Source: Actinospica sp035493475 (GTDB taxonomy: Bacteria > Actinomycetota > Actinomycetes > Streptomycetales > Catenulisporaceae). Taken from it: DNA of 64,000 nt. The translations under genes were made by a program, and so were the position numbers. The notes beneath the pieces were generated by a model. That model ran no database searches. It saw only the letters and a list, made by a program, of their open reading frames with translations, and had not been told where the DNA came from. Below, in pieces: positions 53,101 through 61,316 of this stretch (within the stretch, counting starts at the first letter, position 1; each line of letters opens with the position of its first letter). The stretch is taken from positions 1 to 64,000 of the forward strand of contig DATJIF010000029.1 of the NCBI GenBank assembly GCA_035493475.1. Direction: 5' to 3'.

Positions 53101-54531
53101 CTGTCCGCGACCGAGCAGATCCGCACGACGTACGCCGAGGCTGCGTCGCTCGCGACCCTCGTGCCCCGGTACGTCCACGCGCTCGACGTCGCCACGGACT
53201 CCCACTATCGGCAGATGGTCGAGCAGGTGCTGCCCGACCTGGCAGACGAGATGACTTCCGATCCCGCCTGGCACGCCGTCGTCCGCGCCCTACGTGACGC
53301 CGAAGGAGCCGGATGGGACGCGCCGAGCCTGCTGGCAACCACGACGCGCCGACGCGAACTGAACAGTGCAGAGTCGGTGGCGGAGGTCATTTCATGGCGC
53401 CTACGGCAGGTCGTTGACAATGAACTGCTGCCGGTGGCGCTGCCCGCGCTGACGGCACCGATCGAGCACATCGGCTCCGGACAGGAACGGGAACGCGAGT
53501 GGATCCGGGCCCTGCACAAGACCCTGGGCACCGTCCGCGTGAACCACGCCAGGCTGGAGCCGACGTGGCCAGCGCTACTCCTGGCGCTGCGTCGTGCGGA
53601 CGATCTCGCACACGATCCAGCGGACGTCCTAGCTGCCGCGATCAACCGACGAGTGCTGCGTTCCGCCACGTTCGTGAGCCAGTGTGTCGCCCTGGAAATC
53701 CATCGCTACCTCGACTCCCGTGGCCAGCAGACGCCGCACGAGCCGAGCATCCCGGCCTGGCTTCGTAGTGCTCCGCCCAGCGTCGACTCAGACTGGCAGC
53801 CCTACCTCGACGCCCGCGCCGAGTTGATCCGCCACCGCGTTGCCGCGCTCGCCGAACTCGCAGTCTCTGCTCGACCGGCGTGGACCACGCATCTCGGCGC
53901 GGAGCCCACGGAACCGACCGAACGCGAGGTCTGGCTGCGGCACCTGTCCACCGTGGCCGCGTACCGAGACGAGTACCAGGTCGTCGATGATGATCCTGAC
54001 TATCCGCTCGGCCCGTACCCGGAGCAAGGCCGAGTCGGTCATCACGCCTACTGGATCGCCGCCGAGTCGCTTCTCGCCCTGCGCGGATCCCGTACTGCCG
54101 CCGACCGGAGTCGTGGACGGCTTGCCGCAGATCGCTACCGCACGCTCGACCGCGCCGAGCGGGATCGCATTGCCGCCAAGCTCGTCGAGCAGCTTGGACG
54201 TGACTGGCTCGGCGACGCACGCGATCCCGCCGCCGACGCGGACCAGCCCGTCTACCGCGAGGTGCTCGATACCGCCCTCGTCGCGAGCGGGCACCTCGAA
54301 GCGACGGCTAGCGACGCGCCGGTCCAGCGGCAGGCCCACGCCGCCTATGATCAGCAGCCTCGTCCGGGACAGCGCGGGGGCCGCCCACGTCGTTCCGCGG
54401 GGCAGCAGCGTTCGGACGTGGCCGCCGCCACGCCCGGACGCGACGATCTGCCGCGCCGTGAGCCCAAAACGCCCGTGCAGCGCCCGCCTCAGCCACAGGC
54501 CGACCAGACACGTGGCCCGCAGCCGCGGTAA
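50185..54531 (+). CDS. MobF-family relaxase with RecD-type helicase
   Basis: A 1448-residue conjugative relaxase. It begins MTVHKITAGDGYTYLTRQIA, the classic start of the family, then has the three-His metal motif as EPNLHSHVAVSS near residue 245. The helicase part has Walker A GPAGTGKTT near 579 and the DEAG box VLVDEAGMAGT near 664, with an UvrD/RecD-like C-terminal part (FYVVISRARAGTVLY). It nicks and unwinds the element's DNA for transfer. The ATG at 50185 fits family starts; GTG 50170 is in frame. The C-terminal ~400 residues are helical and unlike known relaxases. Confidence 0.92.
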   Translation: MTVHKITAGDGYTYLTRQIAAGDSSPERGRSAARYYTETGNPPGQWMGRGLDALGASGRVSEEQMTALFGLGLHPNAEAIAAEYRREHVAAGMTDKQLKRVSDEARRAASLGRPFPEYRDLGPFDERVAQRLEAIRRDTGRQPIGAEEKKVKREEARRQRRAVAGFDLVFTPVASVTRLWGLDPRAHVREAIEQAHHAARDAALALLEEHAAFTRTGSSGQAQIETRGLIAAVFDHADNRLGEPNLHSHVAVSSKVLGVDGKWRALDARGLYRMTVAASELYNTRLEAELHARLGLEFEVRPDTAGKREPVREIKGFPTRVLAHFTRRRAGIEAEYQRLVAQFRARHGRDPSLAAAHELAQQATLATRTGKKPPRAWSAMRAEWGSDLEDAFGAEALAEVMAVVPEPGTSTPAVVTSERLDVADLAARVVAEVQEHHATWTRWSVLAQAERELRGVRFTSPAEQERAVGLVVDEALSRWSLSTEPPELVAEPAALRRSDGSSVFVQHGAERYTSQAVLDAEARLVDAAGCATTVGVDGQTAAVVLAEHDRRAEHPLDPGQRGLATAFACDGRLLLAGIGPAGTGKTTAMKALATMIDAAGTGRLVALATSASAAGVLGDELGTGAENLHKFLWEWTNGKYAEALNSGRRVPPELEFFALNPGDVVLVDEAGMAGTLNLDRLVRIAAKRGAVVRLLGDYRQLGAVESGGALRLIANESGAVELTTLYRFTEPAEADATLKIRVGDTSGLDFYQGAGRIRHGSRQAMVEHAYAGWKADMLARRTALMAAARNADVAELCARARADRVAAGQVEGNGTRLHDGNLAGVGDWIVTRDNSRLLRAGARDFVKNGDAWTVLERHDSGALVVEHLEHGGRVLLPPAYVARNVELLYATTAHRAQGTTVEACHALVTEEMGRENFYVVISRARAGTVLYVATHELASIDEDEHVDSVRFDAGAYAAREILEHVVARETAELSATEQIRTTYAEAASLATLVPRYVHALDVATDSHYRQMVEQVLPDLADEMTSDPAWHAVVRALRDAEGAGWDAPSLLATTTRRRELNSAESVAEVISWRLRQVVDNELLPVALPALTAPIEHIGSGQEREREWIRALHKTLGTVRVNHARLEPTWPALLLALRRADDLAHDPADVLAAAINRRVLRSATFVSQCVALEIHRYLDSRGQQTPHEPSIPAWLRSAPPSVDSDWQPYLDARAELIRHRVAALAELAVSARPAWTTHLGAEPTEPTEREVWLRHLSTVAAYRDEYQVVDDDPDYPLGPYPEQGRVGHHAYWIAAESLLALRGSRTAADRSRGRLAADRYRTLDRAERDRIAAKLVEQLGRDWLGDARDPAADADQPVYREVLDTALVASGHLEATASDAPVQRQAHAAYDQQPRPGQRGGRPRRSAGQQRSDVAAATPGRDDLPRREPKTPVQRPPQPQADQTRGPQPR

Positions 54532-54620
54532 CTAGGTTGCCCCATTAGGCAACGTTCGCCATGTCCTGCAACGCGATATTGGGAGGTGGCGGCGTGCGGT
54601 GCGTGCTAGCTTCCAGGCTT

Positions 54621-55517
54621 GTGAGAGTGCCAGGCCGCTATCTGACTGAACTGCGGGAACGGGGCTACTTCGTGTTCGAGGGTTTCCTCGGGGCCGACGA
54701 GTTGGCGGCGGCCCGGGAGGCCCTGTGGCTGCACTTTCCCCATCCTGACGAGTACTTCGTCGACCCGGCGGCCTGCCCCCAATTGTCGACAAGCCAGTTC
54801 GCCGGCATCGTCGAGGGGCCGTGGCGATCCTGGGACCTGAACCGGCTGGCCTTCCATCCCGACCTGCTCGACCTCGCGGAGCGTTTCCTCGGCTCGGCCG
54901 ACCTGCGTCTCTACGACGCGGAGCTGTGGGCCAAGTACGCCGGTGCCGCCGACTACGATCAGCAGCACCACCGCGACCTCGGCAACCACAGCCTCGTCGT
55001 ACCAAAGCGGTCTGACCCTGCCACGCAGCTGACGAGCTGGATCCTGCTCTCGGACGTCGGCGAGCAGGACGGACCCACCAAGGTCGTGCCGCTACCCGTC
55101 GGGGAGAGCGTCCCGTACTGGCCGGACACGCTCGATGGCTCCGCGAACGACTACGTCACGAACTATCTCCCGGCCGGCGCGTTCGCCGACGAGGAGATCT
55201 CGGTGACGGGGCCGGCCGGGACCCTGTTCTCCTTCCGGACCGACATGGTGCACCGCGCATCGGGCATGACCGCTGAGCGTTCAGCCCGATTCACCCTGCT
55301 CGCCCACTATGACGTGTGGGGACCGCGCTGGACCGGCAGGGTCGCCTGGCCCACCCGTGCGCTCGGTGCAGACTGGGGCGAACTGATCGAGAGGGCCAAC
55401 CCGAGGGAGCGGTCGGTCTTCGGGTTCCCCGCGCCGGGAGACCCGTACTGGGACGAGCAGACCTTGGCCGACACCCAAGCGCGCTACCCCGGGGCCGATC
55501 TCACGCCCTATCGCTGA
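54621..55517 (+). CDS. Phytanoyl-CoA-dioxygenase-family oxygenase (cargo)
   Basis: A 298-residue non-haem iron, 2-oxoglutarate-dependent dioxygenase-like enzyme. The start is ELRERGYFVFEGFLGADELA. Iron ligands are visible as HRDLGNHS (HxD) near residue 120 and a distal His in DMVHRASGM, and an Arg in SARFTLLAHYD binds the co-substrate. The family hydroxylates small molecules, including antibiotics. The GTG at 54621 has only a weak AGG before it; an ATG at 54561 would add 20 residues. Nothing next to it completes a pathway, so it is cargo on the element. Confidence 0.78.
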   Translation: MRVPGRYLTELRERGYFVFEGFLGADELAAAREALWLHFPHPDEYFVDPAACPQLSTSQFAGIVEGPWRSWDLNRLAFHPDLLDLAERFLGSADLRLYDAELWAKYAGAADYDQQHHRDLGNHSLVVPKRSDPATQLTSWILLSDVGEQDGPTKVVPLPVGESVPYWPDTLDGSANDYVTNYLPAGAFADEEISVTGPAGTLFSFRTDMVHRASGMTAERSARFTLLAHYDVWGPRWTGRVAWPTRALGADWGELIERANPRERSVFGFPAPGDPYWDEQTLADTQARYPGADLTPYR

Positions 55518-55636
55518 AGGCAACAGTCCGGTCGCCCGTGTGTGCAGCGAAGACCTTTCTGCATGGGAGATGGCCCCACGCCGTCTCGGAATCTCGCCAT
55601 CAACGAGGCAGACGTCGCCTGCCACGGAATTGGCCC

Positions 55637-56539
55637 TCACGAGGGAGCTGGCGTCCCCGCGTCAACCGAGAGACCGCGCAGGGCAGCGCGTGCGAGCGCA
55701 ACGCCGCGTGACCGCACCCCGGCGAAGTCAGATTCCGTCCGGCGCGCGAACGGTTCGCCCGCTCGACAGTTTCGGCAGTTACCTGCAGAGCTGGCCGGAG
55801 CCCTGCACGAGTCGCACTCGAATCGCGGTGGAGCAGCACTGCGTTCGGCGGGCATCTTCGTTCGCAGTCGTGCCTCGATGAACCGCAACGGGTGATGCAC
55901 TCCGTGGTGCGGCAGTCCGGCAGTCAGCGAGCTGATGATGTGCATATCGGAGGCGCCACGTCGTCGCCATTCGGCCACGAGAGGCGCCAGTTGCAGCGCT
56001 TCAGCCCACCCTAATGCCAGCTTCGGCTCAGCACGTGCGACACGCGCAATCACGTCCGCTGCTGCCTTCGAGTCCGCGAAGCTGATCCCCTCCCGGCCAC
56101 CTTCGACGCCGACGACATCGCCGATACGTGGCCGGGGGAGGGTGGTTTCTTCGTCCCGTTTCTTCACGGGGTGATTGGCGTCTGAGCTGGCGTCCGATCT
56201 ACCGGGTTCCGGGAATCCAGGATCCGGTTCCACCTGAGACGACGCCCCGTCGAGGGAGTCGAACACCTCGACTTTGGTGTAGAGCCGACCCCGTGCCGTA
56301 CGCATGACTGCCCGCTTGAGGTATCCGAACTTCTCCAGTTCGCGGAGCGCGGCCGCGACACGTTCTCGTCCCTCCGGCGTGCGGTCGGCCAGCGTACGGA
56401 TGTCGGCGCGTTGCCCATCAGGCAGCGAGAGTAGATGGCCGAGGATGCCGCGAGCACAGAAGCTCAACCTGTTGTCGCGAAGAACCTCGTTGCCCAAGGT
56501 CGTGAAATAGCGCGTGTGGGCGCTACGATGGATGTGCAT
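55637..56539 (-). CDS. Helix-turn-helix protein with C-terminal zinc ribbon
   Basis: A 300-residue protein typical of streptomycete elements: MHIHRSAHTRYFTTLGNEVL at the start, a winged helix (ARGILGHLLSLPDGQRADIR, EGRERVAAALRELEKFGYLK) and a C-terminal zinc ribbon (FECDSCRAPASSAGNCRNC). The family is found beside integrases and transfer genes, perhaps for replication or control. The ATG at 56539 is preceded by a hairpin of family copy 3, but a ribosome site is weak (AGGAG 14 bases away). Confidence 0.78.
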   Translation of the reverse strand: MHIHRSAHTRYFTTLGNEVLRDNRLSFCARGILGHLLSLPDGQRADIRTLADRTPEGRERVAAALRELEKFGYLKRAVMRTARGRLYTKVEVFDSLDGASSQVEPDPGFPEPGRSDASSDANHPVKKRDEETTLPRPRIGDVVGVEGGREGISFADSKAAADVIARVARAEPKLALGWAEALQLAPLVAEWRRRGASDMHIISSLTAGLPHHGVHHPLRFIEARLRTKMPAERSAAPPRFECDSCRAPASSAGNCRNCRAGEPFARRTESDFAGVRSRGVALARAALRGLSVDAGTPAPS

Positions 56540-56566
56540 TTGGGAGCCCTAACTCCTGGTGCCATG

Positions 56567-56595
56567 CCCCGGCGGTGCTCCAACACCGGCCGGGG
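56567..56595 (-). repeat. Leader hairpin family, copy 3
   Basis: ccccggcggtg (56567-56577), loop ctccaa, caccggccgggg (56584-56595) shares the GGTG-loop-CACC core with copies 1 and 2 and has one bulge. It lies 28 bases upstream of the HTH gene's ATG. Confidence 0.75.
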
Positions 56596-56971
56596 TCCTT
56601 TGCTATTCAGCTGTATCACCGATCATACTCGGGCCTATGGCAAAACGCGGAGAAACGCCTTGAAACGCCTGCGACTGGTGAGTTCAGGCTCGAGCCCGTT
56701 GCGACCATCTCGTCAGGATTCATGCGTGCTGATCGACGTCGTCCGTAGGGTGCCGGTTGCCCCAAGGCGGCGCGACGGCCGGAGCGAGATCGACTTGCGG
56801 TTGGGATCTGCGGTCCATCAGCTCTTCAGTGGTTCGTGACCAAAACCGCGCCGCTCGGGCCCAAGCCGTCTGGCGAGCGATGAGCCTACTGTGAACCTGA
56901 GCCCTCGGTGCGGTCGACTGGAAGATGGAATGAATCTAATTTGGCCGACGCCATCTGCGATAGGTTCGTAG
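56596..56971. other. No supported gene
   Basis: A 376-base spacer of lower GC between the HTH gene and the broken regulator. I see no ribosome site, repeat or hairpin that I can support beyond those listed. Confidence 0.5.
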
Positions 56972-57205
56972 ACTGACGCTGTAGCTGGGTCGGGAGGGGC
57001 AGGACACAGTGAGGTCGGTTGTGATGGGAGCAGTCTGCGTTGGCTTCGTGTCGCCACGGGCCTTACGCTGCGTCAGGCGGCCGAGTTCGTCGGGTTTAGT
57101 GCCTCTTATCTGAGTAATGTCGAGCGCGGAGTCAGGCAAGCGTCACGTCAGTTACGTAGCGTTCGGAAGGGCTACCTGAATACCTGTGTAGTCCAATGTG
57201 CCTGA
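56972..57205 (+). pseudogene. XRE-type regulator remnant without a start codon
   Basis: The plus-strand frame 56972-57205 encodes SLRWLRVATGLTLRQAAEFV followed by GFSASYLSNVERGVRQAS, a good XRE/Cro helix-turn-helix. There is no ATG, GTG or TTG in the frame after the stop at 56969-56971, while a GTG at 57009 lies in another frame, so a frameshift broke the start. The end is short (RSVRKGYLNTCVVQCA then stop), so the tail is also lost. It overlaps the kinase gene's end by 34 bases. Confidence 0.65.
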
Positions 57206-58917
57206 CTCGCTCCGAGCAGGTTCAGGTCGGCGAGCAGGCCATCGAGGCCTCTGGGGAAATACGAGATCGGAAGCGCCCCTGCGGTCGCTACACATCCAAG
57301 GAGTCCGTCGGCTGTCTTGCAGACCGCTCCCGGATTGCTGCTGGCAGTTCTAGGGCCAACCGTGATGGTGGCACCGGTGCCATCGACATCCAGCGTCATC
57401 CGCAGGCCCCAAGGTTCGGCAGCCCCGCCCGGAGGCAGAGTCCAACTGAGCACCGAGACCGCAGCGGTCTTCGGTAGACCCCGTATCCGGAGCGGCAGAG
57501 GAACGGCGATCGACGGCGCGCCGATTGTGAGTGCTTCGGCCGCCCGGTGCAGGTCCGCGGCGGCTACGTTCGTGCCTTCGAGGTCGAACCAGCGGCCGTC
57601 GGCTGCTTGCCAGCGCAGATCGGGAAAGCCCATGTTTGTCGGGTCGTTCGGGGACTGGCTGACCCAATTGGCAGGCCGCCCGCTAACCGCGGGAGCAGGT
57701 GTCTCTACGGATACTTCGCCATCAGGGGCTTGCAATGGTAGGGGCGATCCCGCTGCTGTGACCGTAAGGCTGATCATCGGGGAGGTGGGGCTCGTCTGCG
57801 CGCAGTTATAGGCCGAAACAGCGGTTTCGGGCTCCTCGGGTGCTATCGCGTAGTTGATACAACCGACGTACGAAGGTAGCCAGGTAAACACTGCTGGCGC
57901 GGTGAGCGGATCATCCTCGGCAGCAGCATTCTCGGTGCTCTTTTGAACCGTGGCGGCGTCCGGGACCGAGGCGTGCGCGCCTCCCAAGGAGGCTGAGACG
58001 ATGATCGTGCAGATCGCGGTCGCGACGGCGATGAACTTCCGATCACGCCGGGGCGCTGGGTTGGCACGCGCCCGTAACTCGGCAAGCGCCGTCCTCGCCG
58101 ACGGCCTGCGCTGTGGGCTTTTTTCCAGGAGAGCACTGATTAACCTCGCCAGCGGGCCCGCGTGCGGCGCTGCCGGAGCGGGCTGGATCAGGACCGCCGC
58201 GAGCAGTTCGCGCAGCGAATCCGCCGCGAACGGCAGCCGACCTTCGACCATCTGAAACAGGATCGCCCCGAATGCCCACATGTCGATCTTGGGGGTGACC
58301 TTCCCGCCCTCCCACTGCTCTGGGGCCATATATGGCGGCGTGCCGATCACAGTCCCCGCCGAGCTGCGCGCCGAGGCCCGGTTGAGTTCTCGCGCGATCC
58401 CGAAGTCCGTCAACCACACCCGGTGGCCGTCAAGGAGGATGTTGCCTGGCTTGAGATCCCGGTGGACGACACCGTGTTCATGGGCATGTGCCAGAGCTGC
58501 CGCGATTTGCAGGCAGATCTCTCGGGCGCGCGGCCACGGGATGCGCCCTTCCTTCTTTAGGTACGCGGCCAGCGAGGTCCCGGCCACGAACTCCATGATG
58601 ATCCACGGTGCTCCGCCGTCCTCGATCACGTCGTAGACCGTGACGACGTTGACGTGTTTGAGCCGCGCCGCCATGCGCGCCTCGTTCACCACCTGATCGG
58701 TGGAGCGCCGCATCTCGTCCGACGACAGTCCGTGAGGTAGCACGACTTCCTTCGCGGCGACATGCCGGTCGAGAAGCGTGTCGCGGCAGCGCCATACCCT
58801 CCCCATCCCGCCTTCGCCGATCAGTTCGACCAGTGCGTAGCGTCCGCCGATGCACATCCCTACCGCCCCGGCCCGAGAGGGTGAGGTCAAAGTGCTCGAT
58901 ATCTCTTCGTCGGGCAT
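57172..58917 (-). CDS. Transmembrane Ser/Thr protein kinase with extracellular domain
   Basis: A 581-residue Hanks-type kinase. Residues ~28-285 form the catalytic domain: GEGGMGRVWRC, the Lys in AAKEVV, the catalytic loop HRDLKPGNIL and the DFG-type motif TDFGIA. A single membrane helix follows (FIAVATAICTIIVSASLGG). The ~240-residue outer part has at least four cysteines (YVGCINYAIA, AYNCAQTSP, GAVCKTADGLLGCVA) and no PASTA repeats. ATG 58917 is chosen: GGAGG sits five bases upstream; earlier ATGs at 58929 and 58989 are in frame. What it senses is unknown. Confidence 0.85.
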   Translation of the reverse strand: MPDEEISSTLTSPSRAGAVGMCIGGRYALVELIGEGGMGRVWRCRDTLLDRHVAAKEVVLPHGLSSDEMRRSTDQVVNEARMAARLKHVNVVTVYDVIEDGGAPWIIMEFVAGTSLAAYLKKEGRIPWPRAREICLQIAAALAHAHEHGVVHRDLKPGNILLDGHRVWLTDFGIARELNRASARSSAGTVIGTPPYMAPEQWEGGKVTPKIDMWAFGAILFQMVEGRLPFAADSLRELLAAVLIQPAPAAPHAGPLARLISALLEKSPQRRPSARTALAELRARANPAPRRDRKFIAVATAICTIIVSASLGGAHASVPDAATVQKSTENAAAEDDPLTAPAVFTWLPSYVGCINYAIAPEEPETAVSAYNCAQTSPTSPMISLTVTAAGSPLPLQAPDGEVSVETPAPAVSGRPANWVSQSPNDPTNMGFPDLRWQAADGRWFDLEGTNVAAADLHRAAEALTIGAPSIAVPLPLRIRGLPKTAAVSVLSWTLPPGGAAEPWGLRMTLDVDGTGATITVGPRTASSNPGAVCKTADGLLGCVATAGALPISYFPRGLDGLLADLNLLGASQAHWTTQVFR

Positions 58918-59184
58918 CGCGTCCTCCATCAGCGGCGGTCGGGCGGGCGTGGTGGGCACGCTCCGGCCCACCGCCACGGTAGATTCCACCGCGCAGGACC
59001 GGTCCCATGACCTATGGCGACCGTCAGTGCCGCAGTAGCCTGACTCTCCCAGTCAGGACTGTCAGCGTAACGGCCAGACGCCGCCGAGACGGGGATATCC
59101 GCGCAGCGCGCCTGGGACTTGCCTGCCAACGATTACAACCGCCGCCTACGAGTCCCTCGCAACGGGCTACAGGCGGCCTGGCCA
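58918..59184. other. Spacer upstream of the kinase gene, no gene seen
   Basis: A 267-base stretch between the kinase start and the broken immunity remnant. I see nothing more than weak AT-rich patches that could hold a promoter for the kinase. Confidence 0.4.
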
Positions 59185-59330
59185 TGCCTGCGGCTCGCCC
59201 GGCGCCTGCTCGATGCCCAGGACTTCGTTGACGATGACGCGGATCAATTCAATTGCGGAAGCCTGCCCGCAACCGAGTCCTTCTCGACGGACTCGTACGC
59301 GGCATCGGTCAACTCCTGCCCGACACAATC
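59185..59330 (-). pseudogene. Frameshifted remnant of a second immunity-type gene
   Basis: Read on the minus strand, the frame IELIRVIVNEVLGIEQAPGE matches the end of the immunity candidate (ITGIVNEVLGIEPTP), and TDAAYESVEKDSVAG in the next frame matches its EAAYEAEAATEN. A frameshift separates the two parts. The 21 bases at 59216-59236 are identical to 61679-61699 in the intact gene. It is therefore a decayed paralog that has lost its toxin partner. Confidence 0.7.
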
Positions 59331-59402
59331 TGCGTGGCGAGGCCCGGCGTTGGCTGCGCGGCCGTACAGTCAACACCGGGTAGGTACTTAAGGACGCGCA
59401 TG

Positions 59403-60242
59403 TCAAACGAGGCCGAGAGCAGGCTTGCTGGCCGCTTGGGCGTTCAGCTGCGCGAATTTCTTCGCCGCGCTCCCCGTATATCGCTCGATCACTACCCGTT
59501 GTGCGGGCCCGGGGCAGCGCTCTGAGACGGGTAGGTCCAGTGAGATCTTGCCGATCATGTGCCCGTTGGAGTCGTACATAGGTGCCATCAGCCCGTAGTC
59601 GACGTTCCAGGCATCCGGCGTGTGGCGCGAGCAACTCCCGGCCGGCGGCTGGTGGACGGCCACGCCGCCCTGATCGAAAACCTCGAAACTTGTCGAGGTC
59701 AAGAAACATAGCGTGCCCCACTTCTCGGCGACCTGGCAGCCGAGCTCTAGCACGCCGCGCGGGACTCTCGTGCCGAGCAACTCCGCGCGTAAGGAGGGGG
59801 AACCGCCCGTGGCGATGATCTTGTAGTCGCCCTCAGGCTGTTCGAAACCGATTGCAGCGTCTCGGAACCCGATCGCGGCAGGCGCGCTGAGCGCGACGAG
59901 TTCGGCGAGGTTCTGGACGCTATCTGCATTCTCAAATGACGACACGGCGCGCTCGCAGGCCGCGAGCAGTCCGGGCACCTCCCGCTCGGCCCGTCGGTCG
60001 CACAGCCGCAGAGTCGGCACGGCGATGGCCACGATCCCGGCCGCGAAACAGAGTTTGGTCAGCTTGCCCGGCACTCGATCCAGCCCGGCGCACCACTCTT
60101 CGGTGAACCGCTCACGCGCCCGCATAGTGGGAAGCAGCCGTGTTCCGAACCGTATGCACCGGGCGGCGAGCCATGGGGCGAGCTCGCCTGTCTCGGCCAG
60201 CGCCAGAGGAATCACCACCACCAGCAGGACCCAGCCGGTCAC
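59403..60242 (-). CDS. Membrane protein with GAF-like cytoplasmic part
   Basis: A 279-residue protein. It has two N-terminal helices (MTGWVLLVVVIPLALA, LCFAAGIVAIAVPTL) flanking a basic loop (RARERFTEEWCAGLD), a helical linker, and a C-terminal ~150-residue part that may be a GAF-like sensor (GVLELGCQVAEKWGTLCF, NVDYGLMAPMYDSNG). The GTG at 60242 overlaps the stop of the PadR-type gene by four bases, so the pair acts together. No target gene is obvious. Confidence 0.65.
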   Translation of the reverse strand: MTGWVLLVVVIPLALAETGELAPWLAARCIRFGTRLLPTMRARERFTEEWCAGLDRVPGKLTKLCFAAGIVAIAVPTLRLCDRRAEREVPGLLAACERAVSSFENADSVQNLAELVALSAPAAIGFRDAAIGFEQPEGDYKIIATGGSPSLRAELLGTRVPRGVLELGCQVAEKWGTLCFLTSTSFEVFDQGGVAVHQPPAGSCSRHTPDAWNVDYGLMAPMYDSNGHMIGKISLDLPVSERCPGPAQRVVIERYTGSAAKKFAQLNAQAASKPALGLV

Positions 60243-60592
60243 CGGCTCCCCCTCAGCAGCGCGGGCAACCGTCGCATGACCGCCACGGGCCGCGGGCGCC
60301 GGAGCACGTGCACCGCTGAAGCCGATCGGGCCTCCTCAACGATGTGGGCCGCCGCGACTGCGCCGCCAGGGGTGAGCTGATACAGCCGCCTGCGGGCGGC
60401 GCCTCTGGCAGGATTCGGTTCCCACGCGCTCTCGACCCAGGCACAGTCTTCCAATCGAGCCAAGGCCGCGTACACGCGCGGCTTCAGTCTTCCGGCACGT
60501 GCCGCCACGTCCAGCCCGTCGGCGGCCTCCGGACTCTCCAACAGGACGGCCAGCACGTCGGCAAGTATCGCAGGACTCTTAATTCTGGTCAC
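60239..60592 (-). CDS. PadR-like winged-helix regulator
   Basis: A 117-residue regulator with a winged helix (LADVLAVLLESPEAADGLDV, RLKPRVYAALARLEDCAWVE) and the PadR wing (RRRLYQLTPGGAVAAAHIVE). It is coupled by GTGA to the membrane protein downstream, as often found for PadR regulators and their membrane partners. The GTG start at 60592 has no ribosome site, so the message may be leaderless. Confidence 0.78.
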   Translation of the reverse strand: MTRIKSPAILADVLAVLLESPEAADGLDVAARAGRLKPRVYAALARLEDCAWVESAWEPNPARGAARRRLYQLTPGGAVAAAHIVEEARSASAVHVLRRPRPVAVMRRLPALLRGSR

Positions 60593-60725
60593 GGCAGGAG
60601 GCTAGCAACCGCCGCGGCCGGACAATGCGGCTTTGCCGAACTGACACGGCATCATGTGTTGCGAATCAGGCCCGCCAACCGTCGGTGACACACAGCTACT
60701 CGATGTCTGCAGAGAGCCTTCACGT

Positions 60726-61256
60726 TCAATTCGATCCGGTGTCGTGATCTGGGTTGGGTCGGTAGAGATGTTCGCCTGCGGTCATGGTTCCCAAGCCCGC
60801 TGCAGCACACGGGCAGTCGTTGGCGTGGACGTACCAGACGCCGGGTTCCGGAGCCCTTGGACGGGGCACCGCTTCGACGCAGAGGACTTCGGTGATCTCT
60901 TCGGTCGCTTCTGCGGCCATGCTCGCTCCGTCGTGGGCGCCGCCCGTCATGAGCAACGTGACGGGTACGCCCGGCCCGGAGGGCTCAGTGTTGTTCACGA
61001 CCTCGAGCAGCCTCAGCCACGCCTCCCCGCTGTACCAGCCGGGGAACTTCTGAACCCTGCCTGGGACCGCCAATGCCCAGCACTCATCGTACCTGCGTGC
61101 TTCCACACGGCAGGGCTCTTGCATGTGGAAGACGGCGCTGTTCGGTCCAAGCTGGGGGTAGCGCAAGTTCGGTCCCTCGAAGAGGACTACTTCCTGGCAG
61201 TTCGTCACCGGTTCGTGGCAGCTGTTACAGCACCCCGCCAGCGGAATGATGGGCAT
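60726..61256 (-). CDS. Cysteine-rich hypothetical protein
   Basis: A 176-residue protein I do not recognise, with cysteine clusters at the start (GCCNSCHEPVTNC) and end (HANDCPCAAAGLG) that may bind zinc. The rest (GWYSGEAWLRLLEVVNNTEP) looks globular. It lies on the same strand as the toxin operon upstream. The ATG at 61256 has no strong ribosome site. Confidence 0.5.
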   Translation of the reverse strand: MPIIPLAGCCNSCHEPVTNCQEVVLFEGPNLRYPQLGPNSAVFHMQEPCRVEARRYDECWALAVPGRVQKFPGWYSGEAWLRLLEVVNNTEPSGPGVPVTLLMTGGAHDGASMAAEATEEITEVLCVEAVPRPRAPEPGVWYVHANDCPCAAAGLGTMTAGEHLYRPNPDHDTGSN

Positions 61257-61316
61257 GTGAAGCCCGTCCCCGGTCTGCGAGTCAGGGAATCGGCACGCCG
61301 ACGTATGGGACCGTCG

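Larger units (their letters stand above)
42943..56595. mobile_element. Integrated conjugative/mobilizable element at tRNA-Pro (minimal extent)
   Basis: The block combines tRNA-proximal integrase and excisionase, a divergent control region, an RHH-like regulator, a DUF2637 membrane protein, a MobF relaxase-helicase and a replication-type HTH protein. Its GC and spacing differ from the flanking chromosome. The left end is the tRNA 3' end. The right end is not seen: I find no second full copy of the tRNA 3' sequence up to 64000, so it may end further right or have lost its right site. FtsK/TraB, T4CP and a standard replication initiator are not visible in the window. Confidence 0.8.
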
